Positions 32,701-44,700 of a DNA stretch of 64,000 nt are shown here, one piece after another (position 1 is the first letter of the stretch; each line of letters opens with the position of its first letter). The stretch is from Adiantum capillus-veneris (Eukaryota; Streptophyta; Polypodiopsida; Polypodiales; Pteridaceae): contig CM043968.1 in assembly GCA_014529385.2 (NCBI GenBank), forward strand, positions 3,947,501-4,011,500. The letters run 5' to 3'. The notes below the pieces were generated by a model. The model was not told the DNA's origin. It did not search any database and saw only the letters and a program-made list of their open reading frames with translations. A program made the translations under genes and the position numbers.

Positions 32701-35700
32701 GGCCAAGCCTCTTGTGCCATAACTCCATGTGAGAGTTAATTTCAGCCAATGCAATAAACTTGCCCAACACGGCCTTTCCATGCATGCAATAAGTGTCTCT
32801 TTCTTTGTGGACTTTACAATCAGCCTTGAGTCTTTAGTCATTTTCCATGATCCTCTCTCAAACAAGATGCTGTAACCATGTATATCGATCTGACCAACAG
32901 AAAGCAGACTCTTCTTGATTCTCGGCACATATCTAACATCATGCAAAACAAGCTCATTTGTGCCATCTATGGAGAGATGCACAGTGCCAATACCCTCAAT
33001 GGAACATGCATGATTGTTTCCAAGGTATACATGGCCATGTTTGCCTGCATCAAAAGTAGAGAAACACTCCTTGATAGGAGTCACATAAAATGAAGCACCG
33101 GAATCAACTATCCAAGTTTGGGATAATGCATCATTGACAGTCAACAAAGCATCAATAAGATCACTCTTGGTGATTTGCATGTCCTGTCAATGAACATTAA
33201 GAGAGGCATCAAGGTTATAAGCATCATCATTTGACAAAGTGGCACACAAGATGTCCTCTACATCTGACAGCTCCTAAATAACAACACTAGAAGCCACATT
33301 GGCCTTCTCTTTGTCCTTTGAGCTATCCTGTGCATTTGTATTGAGTTCCTTCTTCTCTTTCTTTTTGTCTCCGCCATTCTTTTTCCGTTCTAACTCGGCT
33401 TTGTAGTACCTGCAATCGAGTTTCTTGTGACCTTTCCTGCCACACTGATAGCAAGTCACATCACCCTTGCCTTTGCTTGAATTTCCCTTTTCCTTACTCT
33501 TACTCTTACTCCTTTGTGCATAAACATTCTTCTTCTCTGTCCTGCCTCTAACCATGTTGGCAAATCTGCCTCCCTCTCCACCTGATTTCCTCATTCAAGA
33601 TAGAACCCCTAACACCATCAAAGGTCAAATTGGGGTTATTCGACAATGAAACCACCAATGTTTCCCATGAATCAGATAAGGTCATAAGCAAAAAGATAGC
33701 TTTCAGCTTATCATCAAAAGGAGGCAAATTTGAATCCTGTAACTGCCACAAAGTACCTGTAAACAACGACAAGTGCTCTGCAGCGCTCTTGGACTCATCT
33801 AGCTGCATGCCAACAAGTTTTCGCATCAAATGCACTTGGTTGACAGGCGTTGTATTCTCATACATCGCCTTTAACTTCTCCCACACATCAAAAGCATTTG
33901 TGATACCTTTCAAATCAATGACTGTCTCAACGGTCATGGCCATTTTAATGTATATAATTGCCTGCTTGTTCAGGCTAACCCATGCTTCATCCGACATATT
34001 CTGTGGTTTTACCTGTTCAAGTGCTCTTTCACAATCCTTAAGAAATAGGATTCCCTGGATCTTGTCTTTCCAAAGGTTGAAACCTGTTCCATCGAACCTC
34101 TTAATCTCGAAGAGATTCTTCACATCCGAAGAAGATGAGGCCATAGTTGCACGAACAAGAGGGCTAATACGCTGAATTTTTTAGCAAAATGCACAAAAAC
34201 CGGAGTATAACCTCATAGAAGTGTGCACTACAGCTCCAAGTGGTCACAAGAGCAATCTGGGGCAAAATAGGTCGATTTAAGCACAAAAAACAATTTCTGA
34301 AATTTATGCGCAGGAAATTTTAGCGAGTGAATTTGTGCTCAAAAACAACAATTTTAGTTGTTTTTAGCCTCACAGAACATACATAAGGCTAATGCCCAGC
34401 CTTTAGAAGCATGTATGAGCAAAAACCCCAATTTGTAGCATCAAATTGCAGAAAATTGAACCACAAATGGTCATACATAGCCAAAACTTGTCAAATGTGC
34501 ATAAATTGCATCAATTTGCACTTTCCTCAATGTAGATGCATCAAAAATACACTTAAAAAACTTGAGTAAATCTGAAATTTGCTGAAAACACCTGTTTTGA
34601 GACCTGTTTTTCGGCAATTTCTTTGTTTTCGGGTAGCAGGGACTTAGTAAAGATGTTCCCACACCTTACACATGATTTGCAAAACCTTAATTTTTTGCTG
34701 TCATAACCTGTAATTCGCTGATTTTGACCTAATTTCAGCATGTTTTAGGTAATTTGACTTGCCGGGAGCCCTCTAGTGTCCGGGGACAAGTCCTTTGGCG
34801 ATAAAATTGCAAAATCTCGCGTGAAAGTTGACCTCCTTGGCTGAAAATCAGCGTTTGCAAGTTTGGGAGCAAACCCTAATTTGGCTCTGATACCAGTTGA
34901 TGAGCGCGCAACAGTGTGTGCAAGTGATAGAGCACGAGGAGATGTGCAGGAGCTGTGCTTGAAGAGATGGCGATGGCCTGCAGAGAAGGGGGCGCTAGGG
35001 AACGAAGTAGCAGAGAGAGAGAGAGAGCGCTACACGATATTGAGGGGAATAGTGAGTGAGCAAATGGGCTCACATTCCCTTTATTAAAGTATAGGACCAT
35101 TTTTAAGTTAGTGGCCAAGCCAAGTTCACATTCTTGGCCAAAGGTTAGTAACCTTTAAAAATGTACATAAAAGGGGTCATTTGGGCCTTTAACCCAACAT
35201 TAAAGGCTGGGTCGGGCAAGTTTTCCAACAAACTCACAATTTTTAAAAAGAATTCCAAAAGTCACTTATAAATAAATGACCTATAAGAGGTGGTTCACGC
35301 ACACCAAATTACCTACATGCTGAAAATGCGGTACTCTACAAGAGAGGGTATGCAACTATGATAGGCGTGGGCATGCACGTCTTGCTAGAGGCTCACAAAG
35401 TGCCAGGCTCAGTCCTAAGCTAATGACTCATGCTAGACTGTAGCAGAAGCATGTCCACGTAGCGCAAGTGAAGTGCATGACCTATAAGAGGTGGTTCATG
35501 AAACCGGCCCGTGGGGCGGTAGGCTTTGGCTTTCACCCGAAATTCTTTACTTTAGAGACACAGAGAGAACGTGAAAAGGAAACCTGCGACGGGAATTAAC
35601 CATAGTTACACGGGACGGGGAGGACGGGGCCTAGAGCCACCTAACGGCCGAAACCGGGCCGGGGACGGAGAGGAACGGTCGGAAATTCATCCGACCGGCA

Positions 35701-38700
35701 GAGTGGCAAGCTGCCAGACCGGGGACGAACGAGGACGGACGGGCTGAATTTCAAATTTTGAAAAAAAGGACCGTTTTTAACGTTTACTTGCAGCCAACGT
35801 TCACTTCTTTTGAGGGGGTTTGGCCCTTGGGAGGCTATAAAAGCACCCTTGGGTCTCATCTTCTCTCAACCTCTCCTCTCTACGGCCTACCGTCTACACT
35901 CTACACTCTACGCCGTCTACGGTCTACCTACAAGCGCTCAAGCTCTACCCTTGAGTCTCTCTACCCGCTCTCTCCTTCTTCTACCCTCTCAACTTTGAAG
36001 CTCTCCTCTACTCTCTCTCCACACAAGCTCTCCTCTAAGCGATTAGCTCTACTCTCTCTCCACCATCATGTCATCTCAAGCTAACTCCACTTCTCAAGCC
36101 GACTCTTCTCAAAGGAGGCCCGCCGTGCAAACATGGGCGTGGTGGGATGAAGTCAACTCTAGCACGCGTGGTAAAGATGGCGGTGCAAGACCATGGACGA
36201 GCAAGCTATGCCCGTACAAGAGAACGGGTGGTGCAAACAAAGTGCGAGTCCATCTTCTTCATGAACCCAGTCACGAGGTGAAGTTTTGTCCTTGAGTATC
36301 TCCCGAGAAGAGGTTGGAGCTTCTTGAGAAGCTCGCGGTGTATGAGGTCGTGGAAGCGGCCAAGAGGGGCCATTTTGTTGCCGTTGATCCCTCCGCCATG
36401 GCGACACCGCGAGAGCAAAGGGAAGCCAACCTTGACGACACCTCTCAAGCGTTCAAGACAAATGCATCTACACCGTCCTCTTCCGTTGCGCATCGCCAAA
36501 GCACCCTCAACGAAAATTGGAATCCTAAATTGAAGGAAGAGGTGGATAGGTCGGTTGCCAGATTCTTCTTCCACGACCACATTGCCTTCCATGCTTTGCG
36601 GTGAGTTTCCCTTGGCATATGCACATTGCAATCTCTCATTCTGTATTCATTATGGGGGTCTCGACTCTCGACTCTCCATAGTTCATACTAACACAACATG
36701 CTCTATTTTGTGTGGATAGGTCTCTCTCTATACTTTCGAACCATGGTTATGAAAATAGGGAAATATGGCTCCTCTTATGTGCCACCTTCATCGAAGAGGC
36801 TTCGCACCACCGTCCTTGACAAAGAGAAGCTTGCCGTGGAGCAAGCGGCCCAAGCAACAAAGGATTTGTGGGAGACCATTGGCGTCTCTCTCCTTGTAGA
36901 TGGATGGAGCGACACCCGCAAGCGGTCCATCCACAAAGTCACATGATGCATCTGACAGTGGCAAGGCCGCGGAGTCACATTGTGGAGTCACATGATGCAT
37001 CCGACAGTGGCAAGGCCGCGGAGATGCTTGCTGCGGAGTGGACAAGCACCATAGAGATCATCGGCCCGTAGAATGTCCTTTGTATGGTTGCAGATGGAGA
37101 GGCGTCAAATAGGGAAGCCGGGGCTATCATTGAGGGCATGTATCCCAACATCCATGTCACATTTTGCATGGCGCATTCCCTCAATAACCTCCTCAAGGAC
37201 ATAGGGAACTTGTCATGGATTTCACCCACCATTGGTGACGCCTCTCGAATTGTCTCCTTTGTGCTCAACCATCAAAAAGTGCGCCATGAGTTCTCAAAGA
37301 GGAGCCACTTGTCCTTGCTCAAATATTCAGAGACAAGATTTGCATTCAATTGACTTATGCTAGGCCGCTTGTCTACATGTGGCAGAGCCTTAAGGGGCCT
37401 CTTTCTCAGTGATGAGTTTCAAACCATGCCGGAGTCTACATCAGCCAACAGGATTGAAATGCCGAGAATGGGCCGACGACGCCGCTTGGTGGGAGGAGGT
37501 GAAGACTCTTGACGCCATGGTCAAGCCTATTCTACACCTACTTCGAGTTGTGGATGGCCTGCAGCCATGCATTGGCAAAGTCTACAAAGCCATGGATCGG
37601 ATGATAGAGACACTTGAGAAGCTTGTGTCTGACCCTGTTCAGTATGCGGAGATTCATGGCTTGTGTGAGTCGAGGTGGAATGGATACTACTCTCCACTTC
37701 ATGCGGCAGCTTATGTGCTTGACCCTGAGTTTCAGGGAAGGCGTCAAGAGACCGACAAGGAGGTGAGCAAAGGATGGAGGCTTGCATTGGAGCGCCTTGA
37801 GCCTAGCAGTAACACTAGGCGCAAGATTAGAGACGAGCTACTCAATTACAGGCAAAAGAAGGGCTCCTAGGGATGTGCAGATGCACAGGTTGATCGCAAC
37901 AAGATTGGCTCGCTTTTGTGGTGGGAGTACTATGGAGGAGATGGCCCACATTTGCAGCGCTTGGTTGTTCGTGTCCTTAGCCAAGCATGTACCACTAGTT
38001 GCTTGGAGCAACTATGGAGTGTGTACAGCCATACTGCCTCTAAGAAGAGGAATCGCCTTGGGGTCGAGAGGGCCAATGATTTGGTGTTTGTGAGCGCTAA
38101 CTTGCGCATGCTTGCCAAGAGCGTCACACACAAGGCAGATCCCTTCACTGAGTGGGAGATGACACAAGAGAATCCATCTATGGCTGATACACTTTTGAAG
38201 GAGCTAGAGGAGGACTTTGAGCCTCAATGCGAGCCTTGCGAGGCCTCATACATCACTGACGACCTTGACTACGACGACGATATGGAGATTCAACAGGCGA
38301 GCACTTCTTGAGTTCGATGATCATTGATCACTCTCGAGTCTAGAGTCTACCTACTACATAGCCCTTTATACTTTTTGTTATCCTTGAGACTTGTTCTAAG
38401 TCCTTTTTGAGCCCTTGTGACATGCACTTTTCATTTTGTATCCATTGATGTTTTATTAGCACATTTGCGCTTATATGACTCGTGCTCTTTGGTCTATTTA
38501 GTGTAAATTTGTGGTCCAAGTGATGCTCTATGTGTGTTGCATGCGTGTAGGTCAAAAAATGCCAAAAAAACTCTGCTTTTTTTTTTTGCCATTCCGACCC
38601 CCATCCTCGTTTCCTGATTTTTGTTGTCCCGTCCCCGACCCCGACCCCGACCCCGACCCGCCGTCCCATGTAACTATGGAATTAACACTTAAGCACACAC

Positions 38701-41700
38701 ACGGCTCGATAGCTAGAATGCTCCGAGCAGATGCCGACAACCTGTAGGCCCCAAAATCGGCGCCCCTTTCGGTATTTCTTTATACTTTGAGAGGATAAAT
38801 TAGAAAGTAGAGTCCTGGGAATCCTTTGCCAGTATCCCGCTAGATACCACCTGTTTTGGCCAAATTTTGGCACCATAACAAACCCAAACTTGCACGAAAC
38901 CAATTTCCCTGCTGGAATTCACTTCCACTGGGATAAACCCTCTGATTCCTGCCCAAAAACAGTAAATTCAGCACGCTGTATTTACTGTTTTTTGCCCTGT
39001 TTTCAGCCCCAAACAGTCCCCTAACTGTTCTCTGCCAGTGGGGCACTATTCCCAATGGTTCTAGCGTCCATATGGCTGAAAAACAGTCAATTTACAGCGC
39101 ATACACAGCGCTGAAAACGCAATTGTACGGTGAGGTTATGACCCTCACCGGTACCTGCTTTGGAGTAGCGGTTAGCTACAGTTGTTCCTGCTCAAGGAGG
39201 CTCTTGCCTCAACACAAAAGCATGAACCCACACAGCTGTACATCAGTCAAACGAAGAGCCCTCTTGTGGGGCATCACATGACTGCACGTAGGGGGGAGAG
39301 AGAGCAGTGTGTAACGTGCAGGACATCACTCCTAGCACCACACTATACATGAGAGGGAAAGAAAGCACTCCATAGCTCTTAACCTCTGACAACTTCTCAA
39401 TGAAGCCTCCCCCCAGCATAAATCGAGCGTCCCCTCTTCTGCGCTTGACCTGTAATGCATCTCTGAACAAATAGATGCAAAAGGGGAAGATTTCCATGGC
39501 TGCCAAAACCTGCGTATCGCTGAAAACGCAGCAAAACAGCCCTGTAAAAACACATTTGATGCCTTCCAATGCTGAAAATGAGCTCCTTGGTCCTAGCTAA
39601 AGTCATGGGAAGCTCAAAAATGGAGAGAAATGGCTGAAAATCACAGTTATCAGCCTCCAAAATTGCTCCAAAAAGTCAGTTACGAGTTCTGTTCTCCAAA
39701 CTTGGTAAATTGGCCAAAAAGTGCCACTTGGTGCTCATACATGCAATTTCCCCGCATTGGGCTTCCTACTTAAAAATCTCTCAACTGGTGCATCAATTGA
39801 CTTTGCAGCAGGGTAATAAAATGTTCCCCTTGTCATTCTGAAGCTAATGACGCGAATAGATTTCGTGGCCCAAAATAGCAGTTCCCTAAATTTTAGGAGA
39901 TGCTTCCGTTGGGCTCTCATTGGTCTTCTGACCATCTATCCTCATTGGGACCGCATTCAAAAGTGCAATGTGGCTCCACTGTCGGATACTTTCTATTGGT
40001 GATCCCACCTTGACTTTATGCCTTTATTGAGTTCACTTCCTAGTATCCACCAACTTGAGTGGCGGGGACCTACATGATCTTGAACTGAGCCTAGACATCC
40101 TTTTACTTTACGAGTTCCAGTGCTGTCCAACTTCCCGTCTGCGGGTGAAACTACCGTTCACATTGGCCATACAATGTCCGATCATTTGCAACTTCAAAAA
40201 GAGGGTCTCAAAAATTAAACAAAAATCATTGGAAAGAAACCAATAACTAAGGTTAGCAGTTGCCACGTCCTCGTGACATACCGCCCTCTTGAAATCGCAA
40301 ACGTCCTTGATTGCATACCATAAATAGATGCCACTGATGATCTTGTGTTGTTAGCACTCTTTTATCATCGCATGTATCCGCAAGAAAGGTCGTAACATAT
40401 AGATACAAATGACTTAATGAGACCTTCATACTTTTGTCATTTCCATCTATTACACTGAAAAATTCATATGTACATTTGATGTGCTAGCTCTATCATTATC
40501 CCTCCTTTGCACACGTTGGGTTGAGGCATAAGTAGGCTGTAACCCAAAGACCTCAAGGTAAAGCTGCAATACATTTGGTAACTCTAACAGCTCATGCTCT
40601 TCCATCCACTTTCCATCCATAGGTGGATAGTTCTTGAACTTCACCACATAGCATCTTGCAACTTGTCCCTTAACTTTTTACCTGTGCAAGAGGCTCTTGC
40701 CTCTGTTAACGAGCATAATTCCACAACACTGTAGCGTACTACCCACAACCAAGTAAGCTCAAATTTCAGGATGATTTACCAATGCGTCAAAGAATCCAAG
40801 CAATCGCCTCAGAGAATTGACAAGCAGCGTGCCACTTGGCAGACCCACATCACTCCCGCAGGAGATCTAGTGGCCAATCTACCATCGTGAGACCTCTCCC
40901 TATCTCATCTTGGTTCATACTTGCAAACCCTAAAAACGCAGCAAAAAATCAACCCTAATTTGACCACTTTTTGGCAGGACGAACATGCGGAATTTCCTGT
41001 CTATCCTGTGAGGAGAATCCCTCTTCCATAATGCCCTTCCCTTTGTCGGCCATAGTGTAATCCCCCGTTTCTGTACTCTGTCTTTACCGAAAACAACCGA
41101 GGCTCACTTCCTGAGGAAAAAGTGATTGATGTCCCGGCAATGGAACCTTGAAACCGCCTCGTCGGGTGGTAGGCTTTGGCTTTCACCCGAAATTCTTTAC
41201 TTTAGACACACACACAGAGAACGTGAACGGAAACCTACGACAGGAATTAACACTTAAGCGCACACAAGGCTCGGTGGCTAGAATGCTCCGAGCAGACGCC
41301 GACAATATGTAGGCCCCAAATTTGGCGCCCCTTTCGGTATTTCTTTATACTTTGAAAGGGTAAATTACAAAGTAGAGTCCTGGGAATCCTTTGCCAGTAT
41401 CCCGCTAGATACCACCTGTTTTGGCCAAATTTTGGCAACATAACAACCCCAAAACTTGCACGAAACCAATTCCCCTGCTGGAACTCACTTCCATTGGGAT
41501 AAACCCTCTGATTCCTGCCCAAAAATAGTAAATTCAGCACGCTGTATTTACTGGTTTTTGCCCTGTTTTCAGCCCCAAAAGTCCCCTAACTAGGCTCTGC
41601 CAGTGGGACACTATTTCCAATGGTTCTGGCGTCCTTATGGCTAAAAAACAGTCAATATACACAACTCTGAAAACGCACCTGTACGGTGAGGTTATGACCC

Positions 41701-44700
41701 TCACCGGTGCCTGCTTTGGAGTAGCGGTTAGCTACCCCTATTCCTGCTCAAGGAGGCTCTTGCCTCAACTCTCGGCCATTCTGCATTAGAAATTGCACCA
41801 AGGCTGTGGCCACATGCATCACATTAAACCACAAAACGTTTCGAAAGATCTAGCAAAATGATTACAGGATCCGAAGTCAACTTTTCTTTCAAGTGTTTAA
41901 AGGCTGAACTTTCCTTGGTTGTCTAATTGAAAGTAACTCCTTTCCCTAGTAGTGCATGGAGTGGAAAAGCAATCTTAGCAAAATTTTGGATAAACCTCCT
42001 ATAATAGGAACATAAGCCTAGAAGCCTCGAATGTCATGTACGGACTTCAAATCTGGCCATGACATAATTGCTTCTGCCTTAGCAAGATCCATACGTACCC
42101 CATCTTTTGAAACAAAATGCCCAAGGAAGTAAATGTCTTCCCAAAATAATTCAATCCTCTTTGCATTAATGAGTAGCCTGTTCTTGCGTAGCTCATTGAA
42201 AACTGCAGTTAAGTGATCCCTATGCTCCTCTTTCTGTTTAGTCACTGACAGATGCCCAAACTCCTATATAACCACCCCAACTACCTACTTTTGTAGGAAA
42301 GTCACTTAAAAATAATAAGTGAAAATACCAATAAATAGGAAAATAGGCTAAATGCACTGGAAAATTCCCCTAACTGATGCTAATGGATTCTGATGGGAAT
42401 CCCGATGATCATGTTGTGTGCAACCGGAGGATATGCATCTATGCTAAGTGACTGGGCATGCACGGTCTACGAATAGACTCACAAAAGTGCCAGATCACTG
42501 CTAATCTAAACTGACTTGACTGACAGGAACCCTGCTATGGTGTAGCTTGTCCACGGACACATAGGGTTGGGATGTGTCACGTGACATATGCATGTTACAA
42601 GACATAGAAACATAAAGCCGCCGATGAACACTCTCCCCGCAAATAACCATCCAGGTCCGGGCCATGAGCTGTCCAACGACTCCCTCATCACTCCTCCCGC
42701 AAATAACCTAAAAAGGTATGGGCCATGAGATATAGAGACCTTTTACAACCAAACGCCCCCCAAGACCGCAGCCTACGTCGTTTGGAGGTGCTGAGAGTAA
42801 CCACTGCTCAGACTTCTTAATACTCCTCCCGCATAACCATCCAAGTTGGGGCCGGGAGTTACAACAACAATACTCCCCCCGTAAATAACCACAAGGGTCC
42901 AAGCCATGAGTAAAACAACACTTTTCAATCATTCAATACTCCCCCCACAAATAACCACAAGGGTCCGGGCCATGAGTAAACCAACACTTTTCAATCATTC
43001 AATACTCCCCCCGCAAATAACCAAAAGGGTCCGGGCCATGAGTAAAACAACACTTTTCAATCATTCAATACTCCCCCCGCAAATAACCACAAGGGTCCGG
43101 GCCATGAGTATGAACACGCATTCTCAAACATTATTTCTCACTACTCCACCCGGGAGTAAAATCACCAATCATTGAAACCAGTATTAAAACCAGAGTCAAA
43201 CAATTCAAATCGGCACCAAGACAGGTTTAAAACAGATAGCATCCATTTCAAACAGATTCCAAACAGGATCACCAAACAAGTTCTCAAACAGATTTGAAAC
43301 TTAAAAAGCAATCTCGACATCAGTCGAGCTCGAAAAGTCGACTGACTTTCCATCTTGAAACCTGCACCAAAAAGTAGGGTTAGGTTGCTTCCATGAGGTC
43401 ATAGCCGAGCACAGCATGGTCCATCAGCTCTTGGACAGACAATGTTTCTTTGGCGGCGTGGTAGTCCCAAGAGATAGCAATCACACCGAACCTCCAAGGT
43501 CATCTGCTCGTGAAGAGACATCTACTCAGAGATGTCGAGAAATTTCAAGTTATATTCTGCTATGGTTTCCATGGAAAGCATTTCAGGATACCCCACTCTG
43601 CCGAAAGTTGCACTCCAAAGGAAGATGTCAAAAACCATATAACTTCGGGCAAAATTTTTCTTGAAAGCTTACCAAGTACTTGGAGTATGCTGCTTGGTGG
43701 CTATCAACATCTGCATGGCCCTGCCTCTGAGAAAAACAGTGACTCGAAACAAATCTTGGATCCTTCTTTCACAAGTGATCTTAATGGCTTATGCCCTGTA
43801 AGGCATGAGCGGTTTGCTCTGTCTGCTCTTCCGTAGGACCGGTATGCTTTCAAAAAAGCACACGCCTAATGCTCTAATACCACTGTCACAAGAAGGGCAC
43901 CACGTACCAATAGAAAAGAACAGACAGAACAGACTTTTAGCACTTCAATAAGAACTGTTCAATAACAACTGAGCTGAGAGAGAGAGAGAGAGACGACACG
44001 CAACACGGAGTAGCAGAATTCCATCCCAGAGAGTATTGGCCCCAAACCTTGGCGCCCCTTTCGATATTTCTTTATATTCCTGCTGATTCGCAAAGTACAA
44101 CAACCGGGGAGCACCTCCTGTGCAATTTGCACGCTCAAGAGTGCCAGAGATGACCCCCAAGGCTCATATTTAAAGGCCCAAAGCCTAAAAGCATCAAATA
44201 TGAAAAGCTGACCCCAAAAAATCACTTTCCTAAAATTTTGGGATTTTCCTAAAAATCCGCCGCAAATTCCGAAACGCCCGTACAGGTGCCACATCATCAT
44301 ATTTTGATGTGCAAAGTCCTTTGAGTGTTAACTGCTTTATTTTTAATGCCTTTATGTAACTTGGGTCCCATAGGACGAGGTCCCGTAAGTTGGTGGGAAC
44401 TCTTCTTTAAAAATAGGCAACTCGTCAAGACTTTGTAAGTCTGTAAAACTTCTTCTTCTTCTTCTTCTACTTCTTCGTAGGGTTTTGGCTTCTCGGCCGG
44501 AATCTGCAGGTTGGCTCCGTTCTTCAATGGCTTTGACACGTCAGCAATTTGTTACATCGGCCACTATAGAGGCCAGTCCACTTGCTGATGGTGGCTCCTG
44601 AAAACAAAAGCTAGGGAAGGAACTCCAAGAAGATAGTGAAGGAGGCTCTGGTGATGACCATGTGAAAAACCAGTTGTAAAATCCTGGTAGAGTAAGCAAT

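Noticed and set aside
42906-43175. Protein with 22-residue repeats
   Set aside because: Open only because the minisatellite unit is 66 bp; no other coding sign.
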